A DNA stretch of 64,000 bases from positions 178,557 through 242,556 of the forward strand of contig JAJZLU010000035.1 in NCBI GenBank assembly GCA_021850545.1, in the 5' to 3' direction. Under the pieces are notes generated by a model. The model had not been told where the DNA came from and did not search any database. It saw nothing but the letters and a program-made list of their open reading frames with translations. The stretch comes from Thermoplasmata archaeon. Lineage in GTDB: Archaea > Thermoplasmatota > Thermoplasmata > Thermoplasmatales > Thermoplasmataceae. Of this stretch, positions 24,930-33,121 are shown piece after piece. Numbering within the stretch: the first letter of the stretch is position 1; each line of letters begins with the position of its first letter. Both the position numbers and the translations under genes were made by a program.

Positions 24930-26426
24930 ATGATAACTATTGATGGCAACAGCCTTACTGTGGAACAGGTTCTTGCAATAGCCAGAGATTACGAGAAGAT
25001 ATCTGTCTCAGAATCTGCCATGGGAAGGATAGAAAGTTCCCATGATTCGCTTTTGAAGATTGTTTCCTCTGGGAAGCGTGTTTATGGCGTAACAACAGGC
25101 TTCGGTAGCCTGCTTAACGTAGATGTGGAACCTGGTGACATAGTAAAACTGCAGTCCAACCTTATCAGGAGCCATTCTTCTGGCTATGGGGCTAGGTTGG
25201 ATGTAATCCATGTAAGGGCAATGATGGTTGTAAGGCTGAACAGCCTCTGCAAGGGCTATTCTGGGGTTAGCCCAGGGCTCATAAAGTTCCTCTCCGACAT
25301 GATCAACAAAAACATCCATCCTGTTGTCCCAAGGTTTGGATCAGTGGGAGCCAGCGGGGATCTTGCTCCCCTAGCACATATTGCACTTGCAATGATGGGC
25401 GAAGGGAAGGTAATAGATGGAAATGGCGAGATAGATTCAAGCGAGGCCCTCCAGAAAGCAGGAATGGAAACATATTCCTTTGGAGAAAAGGAAGGTGTTG
25501 CCTTCATAAACGGAACTTCAACGATTTCAGGAATATTGTCTGTGGAAACTGCACTTTCATACAACTTGTTCAGGAGCGCCTTGAACTCTGCTTCAATGGC
25601 TTTTGAAGCTTTGAGGGGAACAGACAAGGCATTCACCCCCTGGGCAATTGGAACCCGGGAGCACGCAGGACAGCAACTGGTTGCTTCTGCAATGAGGGAA
25701 ATCCTTAATGGTAGTGCAAATGTGAAGATTGCCGGCGAGAACAAGGTCCAGGACCCGTACACCCTTAGATGCATTCCTCAGGTTTACGGAGCCGTTCTAG
25801 ACACCTTAGATTATGTGAACAAGGTCATAACAACTGAGATAAATTCTGTCACCGACAACCCCCTGGTAAATGGCGATGAATATGTTTCCGTGGGGAATTT
25901 CCATGGCGAGCCTGTTGCATTTGCATGTGATTTCCTCGCCATAGCACTGACAGATATGGGTAACATGATAGAAAGGAGAATGGCGAGGATCACTGACACC
26001 AATCTCAGTGGCCTGCCCCCTTTCCTAGTTGAAAAAAGCGGATTCAATTCGGGCTACATGATCCCGCAATACACTGCGGCAGCACTCTGCAACAGGAACA
26101 AAACACTCTGCACCCCATCATCCGCCGATACAATACCAACATGCGCTAACCAGGAGGATCATGTGAGCATGGGGGCCAACGCTGCACTGAAACTCATTGA
26201 AATTGTGGAGAACCTGCAGACCATCATTGCCATAGAATTCCTTCTCTCAACACAGGGCCTTGAATTTATAGGTGAAAAAATTTCACCACATGTTGAAGGC
26301 CTGAAAAACGGCATCCGCAAGCATGTAAAGAAGCTCACTGAAGATAGGCCAGCCACACCTGACATTGACACCATTGTGGGGCTCACAGAGAATGGAGAAC
26401 TTGCCTGGAATGGTAGACTGAATTAA
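24930..26426 (+). CDS. hutH: Histidine ammonia-lyase
   Basis: Converts histidine to urocanate and ammonia, the first step of histidine breakdown. The 498 residues are the typical length. The self-processing MIO cofactor comes from Ala-Ser-Gly in GSVGASGDLAPLAH (about residues 141-143). Other family elements are GVTTGFGSLL near residue 50, EINSVTDNPLV near 300 and FHGEPVAFACD. No other hut gene lies nearby, so the downstream fate of urocanate cannot be seen here. It is divergent from the M13 peptidase, which could supply the amino acids. Confidence 0.95.
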   Translation: MITIDGNSLTVEQVLAIARDYEKISVSESAMGRIESSHDSLLKIVSSGKRVYGVTTGFGSLLNVDVEPGDIVKLQSNLIRSHSSGYGARLDVIHVRAMMVVRLNSLCKGYSGVSPGLIKFLSDMINKNIHPVVPRFGSVGASGDLAPLAHIALAMMGEGKVIDGNGEIDSSEALQKAGMETYSFGEKEGVAFINGTSTISGILSVETALSYNLFRSALNSASMAFEALRGTDKAFTPWAIGTREHAGQQLVASAMREILNGSANVKIAGENKVQDPYTLRCIPQVYGAVLDTLDYVNKVITTEINSVTDNPLVNGDEYVSVGNFHGEPVAFACDFLAIALTDMGNMIERRMARITDTNLSGLPPFLVEKSGFNSGYMIPQYTAAALCNRNKTLCTPSSADTIPTCANQEDHVSMGANAALKLIEIVENLQTIIAIEFLLSTQGLEFIGEKISPHVEGLKNGIRKHVKKLTEDRPATPDIDTIVGLTENGELAWNGRLN

Positions 26427-26471
26427 ATATCTGTTCTCAACTCTTTTATATGTATTTATTTTAAGGTGTCG

Positions 26472-28490
26472 ATGCCAAAGGCAGAAGAAAACAAACTAGT
26501 GGCAAAAGCCAACAGAACCTTCGAGGAGTCCTTGAAGGAAGCCGGCATAAAAGGAGCAGTGGCCGTCATAGCAGACGGCGTGGAAATGGACATAAGAGAC
26601 ACTCCCACTGCAGATGTTAAGATCCAGCCGGTTTTCACTGAGACTACAGAGGGATTGAAGGTCTTAAGGCACTCAGCCGCACATCTTCTTGCAGAGGCAG
26701 TACTGGAATTATACCCTGATGCCAGGCCTAATGCTGGCCCTCCAACAGAGGACGGCTTTTATTACGACATTGACATGAAGCCAGTGAACCAGGAGGAACT
26801 GGAACAGATTGAAGGCAGGATGAAAGCCCTTGCTGCAAAGAATCTCAGGATCGAAAAGCACAGGCTTTCAAAAAAGGATCTGCTTGAGAGGTTCTCCCAC
26901 AATCCCTACAAGATAGACAAGATCATGGATAACGTAGAGGATAATGGCTATTCCACAGTCTACTCGCAGGGAGAATTTGTGGATTTCTGCAAGGGGCCGC
27001 ATGTTCCATCCACGGGTTTCCTCAGGTCGATCAAGCTGCTGACAGTGGCAAGCACGCACTACAAGGCGGACGAGAACAGGCCAATGCTGGTGCGCATCTA
27101 TGGTACAGCTTTCCCTGACGACAAGTCCCTGAAGGAATTCCTTCATAACAGGGAAGAGGCCATGAAGAGGGATCACAGGAAGATAGGCCAGGAAATGGAC
27201 CTGCTTGTTTTCAACTCTGAATGGGCACCAGGATTTCCATTCTACACACCTAATGGATTCACATTGAAACAGGAGCTTACAAACTTCATGAGAAGCCTTA
27301 ACACCCTCCACGGTTGGCAGGAAGTTGCCACCCCCCACATATTCAAGGACCTCATCTGGAAACAGTCCGGCCATTACGCAAAATACAAGCCCAACATGTT
27401 CCTGTTTACCCTCCCAGATGGTGACAATTATGGGGTTAAGCCCATGAACTGCCCCGGCCATGTTGCCATATTTGCTAGGGAACCCAAGAGTTACAAGGAA
27501 CTCCCGGTGAAATACTCGGAGCCAGGCACAGTTTACAGATATGAAAAATCAGGTGAAATGGGGGGACTGACAAGACCAAGAATGTTCACTGTGGATGATG
27601 GCCATGCATTCCTGAGGCTTGACCAGATCATTTCTGAAATCAAGGATATTATATCAATGATCAAGGAAACCTATTCGACAATACTAGGAGAGCCATCCCT
27701 GACATTTGACCTCAGCGTAATAGACAAGGAAGCGCCGGAAAACTACCTCATCACATACAGGTGCAGGGATTGCGGCACAGAGGCGGAGGCCAGAAAAACT
27801 TCGATGGCAGAGGAACTTTCATGCCCGAACTGTTCCTCCAGAAACCTTGAGCCTGACTTCACAACATGGGACCAGGCCACAGATCAACTGAGACAGGCCC
27901 TGGACGAGGAGGAGATTTCCTATACAGAGAACCCTGGAGAAGCTGCATTCTACGGCCCAAAGATCGATGTACACGTTAGGGACGCCCTAGGAAGATCGTG
28001 GCAGCTTTCCACCATACAGGTAGACTTCTTCATGCCAACAAACTTCGGCCTTTACTACATAAACAGCGAAAGCAAGCATGACCGTGTCATAATGCTTCAC
28101 AGGGCAATATTTGGATCATACGAAAGGTTCATGGCGATCCTCATTGAGAACTATGCAGGCAAATTCCCCACATGGATGTCTCCAATTCAGGTGTACGTGG
28201 TTCCTGTGAGTGAAAAATTCCAGGACTATGCAAAGAATGTCCATGAAGAACTCCTCAGGAATGAAATCAGATCAACCTTTGACAACAGCCAGGAAACCAT
28301 GAACAAGAAAATCAAGACCATCAGGCCAAGGAGGCCATCTTACATCGTGGTTGTTGGAGAGAAGGAGGAAGAGTCTGGTACGGTCTCTGTCAGAAACAGG
28401 TCCAATAAGCAGAATGTGCTGAAACTTGATGAATTCATTGCCTCACTGAAAAGTGAGATAAAAGGCCGCGTTATAGACCAAACTATTTAA
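26472..28490 (+). CDS. thrS: Threonyl-tRNA synthetase with zinc-ribbon insertion
   Basis: Charges tRNA-Thr. It is the bacterial-type long form: an editing (SAD-like) domain with HSAAHLLAEA (about 70), then the class II catalytic core with MNCPGH, motif 2 (YRYEKSGEMGGLTRPRMF) and motif 3 near GLYYINSESKHDRVIMLHRA, and a C-terminal anticodon domain. Between motifs 2 and 3, at about residues 431-455, CRDCG and CPNCS form an extra zinc ribbon that I do not know from standard enzymes. ATG 26472 is preferred to GTG 26466, since TTTTATATG (26444-26452) sets transcription near 26472. A T-rich terminator follows. Confidence 0.95.
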   Translation: MPKAEENKLVAKANRTFEESLKEAGIKGAVAVIADGVEMDIRDTPTADVKIQPVFTETTEGLKVLRHSAAHLLAEAVLELYPDARPNAGPPTEDGFYYDIDMKPVNQEELEQIEGRMKALAAKNLRIEKHRLSKKDLLERFSHNPYKIDKIMDNVEDNGYSTVYSQGEFVDFCKGPHVPSTGFLRSIKLLTVASTHYKADENRPMLVRIYGTAFPDDKSLKEFLHNREEAMKRDHRKIGQEMDLLVFNSEWAPGFPFYTPNGFTLKQELTNFMRSLNTLHGWQEVATPHIFKDLIWKQSGHYAKYKPNMFLFTLPDGDNYGVKPMNCPGHVAIFAREPKSYKELPVKYSEPGTVYRYEKSGEMGGLTRPRMFTVDDGHAFLRLDQIISEIKDIISMIKETYSTILGEPSLTFDLSVIDKEAPENYLITYRCRDCGTEAEARKTSMAEELSCPNCSSRNLEPDFTTWDQATDQLRQALDEEEISYTENPGEAAFYGPKIDVHVRDALGRSWQLSTIQVDFFMPTNFGLYYINSESKHDRVIMLHRAIFGSYERFMAILIENYAGKFPTWMSPIQVYVVPVSEKFQDYAKNVHEELLRNEIRSTFDNSQETMNKKIKTIRPRRPSYIVVVGEKEEESGTVSVRNRSNKQNVLKLDEFIASLKSEIKGRVIDQTI

Positions 28491-28500
28491 TTCCAACAAA

Positions 28501-28520
28501 TTTTTTCTATTTTTAATTTC
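28501..28520 (+). terminator. T-rich terminator after thrS
   Basis: TTTTTTCTATTTTTAATTTC begins eleven bases after the thrS stop codon, the usual archaeal oligo-U terminator. Between here and 28689 no credible gene was seen. Confidence 0.5.
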
Positions 28521-28689
28521 AATATTGCTCCTGTTATTATCGTATTGGAGCACACAGCCTCTCCCCTGACATTATCTGACGCTGTCCCAAGCATGGAAGG
28601 AAGTGGACCCAAACAACATAATGGGCCATGGCCACAGGAAGCCCATGAGGATTCCTGGCTAAAAAACCAATAGACAGGGGAAATGCGTT

Positions 28690-28848
28690 TTATCTTTCCA
28701 GAATGCAGCAGATAGCAAATCTGTCGCCGTCAAAGAAAACCTGTTTACCCGGGTTATTTTCAGAGTATTTGGTCATGAAGTTGTCCATTTCCTCGAGTGT
28801 GAACCCAGATCCCCTTACATAACGGTGCAGAACCTTTACTTTTCTCAA
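28690..28848 (-). CDS. 52-residue leaderless small protein
   Basis: A short frame from TTG 28848 to TAA 28690. AAATTTATTATATTTGC (28881-28865) is a strong TATA box centred about 25 bases before the TTG, so a leaderless transcript starting at the TTG is expected. The product begins MRKVKVLHRYVRGSG, has a helix TLEEMDNFMTKYSEN and a strand QVFFDGDRFAICCILER with two adjacent cysteines, and looks like a compact folded protein. The family is unknown. It sits just downstream of the electron-transfer flavoprotein operon on the same strand. Confidence 0.55.
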   Translation of the reverse strand: MRKVKVLHRYVRGSGFTLEEMDNFMTKYSENNPGKQVFFDGDRFAICCILER

Positions 28849-28893
28849 CAAAAGAAAATGGCAGGCAAATATAATAAATTTGGGAACCTGCCT

Positions 28894-29940
28894 TCAGGCA
28901 GGGGAGGGTTGTGCACCAGTGACTCTCTCTATGCTCTCAATAAGCTTTGGAATGACTTCATAAAGATCGCCGATGATGACATAATCCGCATTCTTGTTCA
29001 TTTCCGCGTCAGGGTCCTTGTTAATTGATACAACCACCTTGCTGCCCATCATTCCCACAATGTGCTGTGGCTGGCCTGAGATTCCTGCTGCTATGTAGAG
29101 GTTTGGCCTTACAGTCTCTCCTGTCTGGCCAACCTGGTGTTCCCTGGATATCCATCCGAGGTCAGCAATGGGCCTTGTAACTCCAACCGAACCGCCAAGC
29201 ATATCTGCAAGTTTCTTTATGAGCTGAAGCCCTTCGGGTTTCCCCATTCCAAGGCCGCCGGAAACGATCACCTTTGAGCCTGTGATGTCTTCCTCATTTT
29301 TCAGGTTGAAAGAAATGATGTTTTCGTTCAGCTGGTTCTTCTCAAGCGTTACTTCCCTGACTTCAACCTGGAATTTTTTCTTTGGATCGGGATCAGGGGT
29401 TGCAAATGTCCCAGGCCTTGATGTTGCCATCTGTGGCCTGTGCTTTTCGCACCTTATCTCAGACATGGTGCTGTCACCATAGTCTGGCCTCCTTGCAAGA
29501 AGGATTTTAGTGTCCGGTTCAACATCAAGATCCATGCAGTCTGCGGTCAACCCGCTCCTAACCTTTACCGCAACTCTTGCGGCCAGGTCCCTTCCGTTCT
29601 TTGAGCCGGGAACAATAAGGATGTTTGGCTTCTTCTCGTGGACCAGGCCAGCAAGGATATCACTGAATGGCTTAGACCTATACATCGCAAGATCCTTTGA
29701 ATCAAATCCATAGACCTCATCACAGCCATGCATGCCAGCTTCCTGAGCCATGCCCTTAGTGTTCTCGCCGATGACAGCACAATAGAGCTTCTCATTGGTC
29801 TTGTCAGCCATTTTCCTGCCTGCCCCCACCATTTCAAGTGCTGCCCTTGTAAGTGAATTGTTGAATGAGTCAAGATAAACCATGACCCCTTTGTATTCGG
29901 AAACATCCTGCGGCGGCTCCGCCTTTTTCATTTCTGTCAT
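28894..29940 (-). CDS. fixB: Electron transfer flavoprotein alpha subunit (FixB-like)
   Basis: The FAD-binding subunit of an electron transfer flavoprotein, 348 residues. The N-terminal half is the alpha/beta domain with ILIVPGSKNGRDLAARVA (about 105-122). The C-terminal FAD domain shows SGGLGMGKPEGLQLI, GVTRPIADLGWI, QVGQTGETVRPNLYIAAGISG and the HIVGM segment. Last gene of the C-X-A-B operon, one base after FixA. The complex passes electrons from dehydrogenases, such as acyl-CoA dehydrogenase, to the quinone oxidoreductase partner. Confidence 0.93.
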   Translation of the reverse strand: MTEMKKAEPPQDVSEYKGVMVYLDSFNNSLTRAALEMVGAGRKMADKTNEKLYCAVIGENTKGMAQEAGMHGCDEVYGFDSKDLAMYRSKPFSDILAGLVHEKKPNILIVPGSKNGRDLAARVAVKVRSGLTADCMDLDVEPDTKILLARRPDYGDSTMSEIRCEKHRPQMATSRPGTFATPDPDPKKKFQVEVREVTLEKNQLNENIISFNLKNEEDITGSKVIVSGGLGMGKPEGLQLIKKLADMLGGSVGVTRPIADLGWISREHQVGQTGETVRPNLYIAAGISGQPQHIVGMMGSKVVVSINKDPDAEMNKNADYVIIGDLYEVIPKLIESIERVTGAQPSPA

Positions 29941-29941
29941 T

Positions 29942-30739
29942 TCAATTGCCCCCTTGCTTGATTATGCCAGTTTCAACAAGCTCTTTGACGAATTCATCAA
30001 TCTTGTCCACTTCGATCACCTTGCTCTTTCTTTCAATTGCGGGGAACGGAAGCATCTTTTTCACAACGGTTGGGGATGACCTCAGGCCAACCCAGTCGGC
30101 AGGGAGGCCGATCTCCTGGAGGGACCAGACGATTATGCCCTGTTTCTGGGCATCAAGCTTCCTCCTCAATGTTGCCCTTCGTGGAACGTTTGAATCAGTT
30201 ATGACTGTAACAACAGCTGGCGTGGGGATCTTTACAACCTCAACCCCCTCTTCTAATTCCCTTTCTGCAATTACGAAACCATCCTCGTACTTGCATGACC
30301 TTGAATAAGATGAGAGCTCAGCCTCCAGGAACTCTGCAACGCCCGGGCCAACATGGCCTGTGCTTGAGTCAGAAGTTTTCTCTCCTGCAAATACGATGTC
30401 TACTTTGCCCAGATGCTTTATTGCAGCTGCCACTGTCAGGCTTGTTGGATATGTATCAGAACCTGCAACAGCCCTGTCGCTGATGAGAACAGCCTGGTCA
30501 GCTCCCCTGGACATGCACTCGAGCAGGAAAGGCTCGGCAAATGGTGGCGCCATGGTCATGACGGTGATACGCGCATCATGTTCATCTTTTATCTTCAGTG
30601 CAGCTTCGAGGGCATTCTCATCCGCCGGGTTCAGAACGTTTGTAGCCATTGACCTGTTCAAGGTGAAATTCACCGGGTCAACAAAAACTTCTTTTCCATC
30701 CGGAACGACCTTAATCAGAACAACGAGTTCAAGTGCCAT
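29942..30739 (-). CDS. fixA: Electron transfer flavoprotein beta subunit (FixA-like)
   Basis: The nucleotide-binding beta subunit, 265 residues from ATG 30739. It opens MALELVVLIKVVPDGKEV, has NPADENALEAALKIKD (about 40-55) and the signature AGEKTSDSSTGHVGPGVAEFL (the pyrophosphate loop), and ends in the arm that wraps the alpha subunit. GGTGA lies seven bases before ATG 30739; the longer frame to 30835 would overlap the ferredoxin gene and is not used. Whether the complex bifurcates electrons, as some FixAB do, cannot be decided here. Confidence 0.93.
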   Translation of the reverse strand: MALELVVLIKVVPDGKEVFVDPVNFTLNRSMATNVLNPADENALEAALKIKDEHDARITVMTMAPPFAEPFLLECMSRGADQAVLISDRAVAGSDTYPTSLTVAAAIKHLGKVDIVFAGEKTSDSSTGHVGPGVAEFLEAELSSYSRSCKYEDGFVIAERELEEGVEVVKIPTPAVVTVITDSNVPRRATLRRKLDAQKQGIIVWSLQEIGLPADWVGLRSSPTVVKKMLPFPAIERKSKVIEVDKIDEFVKELVETGIIKQGGN

Positions 30740-30744
30740 TTTGA

Positions 30745-31026
30745 TCACCCATACTTGTACTTGACACCGTGCGCGCCTTTGGAATTTGTCCAGGAGACGC
30801 TTCCGTGTGAGCAGGCCACTATACAAGTCCCGCATTCCACGCAGTCCTCATACTTGAAATTCAGCTTTGCATCTATGAGCGTGTAGCATTTTGCCGGGCA
30901 GGCGAATGTGCAGAAATGGTCAGGGCAGATCTCGCAGATGTCCGGCTTGACTGTTATGTGAGCATAGCTCTTGTCAATTTTGTAGTTGAGTAAAGATAGC
31001 CTGTCTTCTATTTTCATGTTGCTCAT
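30745..31026 (-). CDS. fixX: Ferredoxin-like FixX protein
   Basis: A small iron-sulfur protein of 93 residues that works with FixC. It has two cysteine groups, CEICPDHFCTFACPAKCY near residue 31 and CVECGTCIVACSHG near 62, and the FixX-specific C terminus W-x-x-x-K-G-A-H-G-V-K-Y-K-Y-G. ATG 31026 is chosen because GGAGG lies just upstream and the frame to 31059 would overlap FixC. It lies between FixC and FixA. Confidence 0.93.
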   Translation of the reverse strand: MSNMKIEDRLSLLNYKIDKSYAHITVKPDICEICPDHFCTFACPAKCYTLIDAKLNFKYEDCVECGTCIVACSHGSVSWTNSKGAHGVKYKYG

Positions 31027-31027
31027 C

Positions 31028-32320
31028 TTACATCCTCCTATACATCCTGTAGCCCTCAAGCAGGAGTTTTGAACTCTTCAGCCCAGAGGATTTCAGGGCT
31101 TCCTTTACTATCTGGTTCATGTGTTTCTTTGGCTCGCCGTCCTCCATCAAAAGGCCAAGCATTACTTTCTCTAGAACGTTTGGCATCTTCTGGTGGACAA
31201 GGCTTCCCCAGGTTATGTCCCCTATGCCTTTGAAAGTGTGCATATCCTTGAGGACGAAGCTGTTCATGAGTTTCTCCTCATACTTTGAAAGTGACTGTTC
31301 TGAAATCCCCGATCCTGCCTTCGCTTCCACTATTGTGTCTGCCGCAGCTATTCCGGATGCTATTGCATAGTTCATTCCCTGCAGGATAAGCCCATTGCTG
31401 AATGAGAAGCCTGCTGCATCCCCGGCAATCATATATCCATTTCCATACAGTTTGGGAATTGACGCAAGGCCGCCCTCCTGTACCATATGGGCGCTGTACT
31501 CATCCACCTTTCCATCTTCAAGGAGCGGTGCGATTGATGGGTGGTTCTTGAACTGCTCTATGATGTCAAATGAGTATGTTTTGTTATTTTCCCTTAGATG
31601 TTTCATTGAGATAACGGCACCAAGGGATATGCTGTCCTTGTTAGTGTAGAGGAAACCTCCGGCTTCAACTCCGCCCTCGAGGAACCCAAGCACATATTCT
31701 CCTGCAAATCCTTCCTTCTCCCTGAGATTGAACCTGTCGTTGATAGTTTTTTCTGGAAGCTTTATTACTTCCTTGACTCCAATTGCCACGTCCTGGTCCT
31801 TGAGCGGCGGCCTGATTCCCGAATCAATAGCCACTCTTGGGTTTGCCCCTTCTGCCAGGATTACAGAGTCCGAGGTTATTACGTCCCCATCCTGCTCCAC
31901 GCCAATGACCTTATTCCCTTCAAATGCGAGCTTGTCCACGGTGACTCCAGTAACAACTGTGGCTCCGGAATCCTTGGCTTTCTTGTTAAGGAACTGGTCA
32001 AACTTTGTTCTTAGAACTGTATAACCTGTTTTGGTTTCGCTGAATTTTGAACTTCTGAAATTGATATCAATACTGGAATCCTTCGTCAGGAAGCCTACTC
32101 CCTTTGACTTAACAAACCTTTCGAGGGGTGCAGTCTTTTCCCAGTCAGGCATAACGCCAGCCAGTGAATTGCCCCAGAGTACCCCTCCGGAAACATTTTT
32201 GCTTCCCGGGGGATCGGCTTTCTCCACTAGAAGAACATTAAGCTTGTTTGCAGCCAATCTCATTGCAGCAGAAGTGCCAGCGGGGCCTCCGCCCACTACA
32301 ATGGCGTCAAATTCACTCAT
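31028..32320 (-). CDS. fixC: FixC-like electron transfer flavoprotein-quinone oxidoreductase
   Basis: A membrane-associated flavoprotein of 430 residues that takes electrons from the flavoprotein and gives them to quinone. The FAD-binding motif VVGGGPAGTSAAMRLA lies at residues 7-22, NVSGGVLWG near 43, and the second FAD motif GDAAGFSFSNGLILQGMNYA near 300. First gene of the C-X-A-B operon. CGTTTTTAAT (32350-32341) is a TATA box about 25 bases before ATG 32320, giving a leaderless message, and an inverted repeat lies just upstream. Confidence 0.94.
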   Translation of the reverse strand: MSEFDAIVVGGGPAGTSAAMRLAANKLNVLLVEKADPPGSKNVSGGVLWGNSLAGVMPDWEKTAPLERFVKSKGVGFLTKDSSIDINFRSSKFSETKTGYTVLRTKFDQFLNKKAKDSGATVVTGVTVDKLAFEGNKVIGVEQDGDVITSDSVILAEGANPRVAIDSGIRPPLKDQDVAIGVKEVIKLPEKTINDRFNLREKEGFAGEYVLGFLEGGVEAGGFLYTNKDSISLGAVISMKHLRENNKTYSFDIIEQFKNHPSIAPLLEDGKVDEYSAHMVQEGGLASIPKLYGNGYMIAGDAAGFSFSNGLILQGMNYAIASGIAAADTIVEAKAGSGISEQSLSKYEEKLMNSFVLKDMHTFKGIGDITWGSLVHQKMPNVLEKVMLGLLMEDGEPKKHMNQIVKEALKSSGLKSSKLLLEGYRMYRRM

Positions 32321-32367
32321 ATGCGGGACATCGAAAGTGAATTAAAAACGTTTTTCCAAAAATGTTA

Positions 32368-32387
32368 CATTGCGCATAGTCGCAATG
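32368..32387. promoter_or_regulatory. Inverted repeat upstream of the FixCXAB operon
   Basis: CATTGCG (32368-32374) and CGCAATG (32381-32387) form perfect seven-base arms around CATAGT. The repeat lies about 18 bases upstream of the fixC TATA box and 47 bases before the divergent promoter (CCATATATGG, 32434-32443). It could be an activator or repressor site for either side. Its function is only inferred. Confidence 0.35.
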
Positions 32388-32464
32388 AAACAATAGGTCT
32401 CCAATTTAAAGTCAATAAAAATTGTAGAGGTTACCATATATGGCAGTGATAGATTCCGCTTTGC

Positions 32465-33121
32465 TTGAATATAGATGCATCTTCACTTTATATGGAACTT
32501 CATTCACTTTATGGGAATATGCACTGGTGGCCGGGTGATTCAGAGGATGAAATAGTTGTGGGAGCAATACTCACCCAGAACACAGCTTGGTCTAATGTAG
32601 AAAAGTCCCTGTCCAGGATCAGAAAGCATGGGCTGATGTCGCTTGAAAAGCTTGCAGGCATGGACAAACCGGATCTGATAGGAATGATAAGAAGCTCAGG
32701 CTTCTACAATCAGAAGGCAAGAACCATCATTGAAGTCTCCTCAAGAATTTTGCAGGGCTTTGGTAGAATAGAAGCAATGAAGAGAGAGCCTCTTGGCAAA
32801 CTTGCGGATTTTCTGGAACCCATTAAAGGCATAGGGCAGGAGACCATGGACGCCATTCTTTGCTATGCGCTTGATAAACCGGTTTTTGTAGTAGACAAAT
32901 ATACAACAAGGCTTCTTGGAAGGCTGGGGGTAAAGGATGCCTCAACTGTTGCTGAAATCAAAAAATATGTAAACAATTCAGTTGGCGAAGATCTGGAGAA
33001 ACTGAAGAATTTTCATGGCCTTATCGTCAACTTTGCAAAGGAGTATTGCAGATCAAAGCCACTCTGCAAAAGTTGCCCATTATTGAAAAAATGTGATTTT
33101 GGTTTGACCAATTCAGATTAA
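32465..33121 (+). CDS. HhH-GPD DNA glycosylase, endonuclease III-related (MagIII/COG2231-like)
   Basis: A base-excision repair enzyme of 218 residues. The helix-hairpin-helix is PIKGIGQETMDAIL (about 118-131) and the catalytic aspartate is in PVFVVDKYTTRLLGRLG (about 140). The lysine that makes endonuclease III a lyase (GVGRKTA) is replaced by Glu, as in monofunctional relatives such as MagIII, so it probably removes alkylated bases without cutting the strand. A four-cysteine iron-sulfur motif ends the protein, spaced C-x5-C-x2-C-x5-C. TTG 32465 lies about 25 bases after the TATA box CCATATATGG. Confidence 0.8.
   Translation: MNIDASSLYMELHSLYGNMHWWPGDSEDEIVVGAILTQNTAWSNVEKSLSRIRKHGLMSLEKLAGMDKPDLIGMIRSSGFYNQKARTIIEVSSRILQGFGRIEAMKREPLGKLADFLEPIKGIGQETMDAILCYALDKPVFVVDKYTTRLLGRLGVKDASTVAEIKKYVNNSVGEDLEKLKNFHGLIVNFAKEYCRSKPLCKSCPLLKKCDFGLTNSD

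Noticed and set aside
30836-31059. Longer starts for FixA and FixX
   Set aside because: Both would run into the upstream gene, and clear ribosome sites lie before the inner ATGs at 30739 and 31026.
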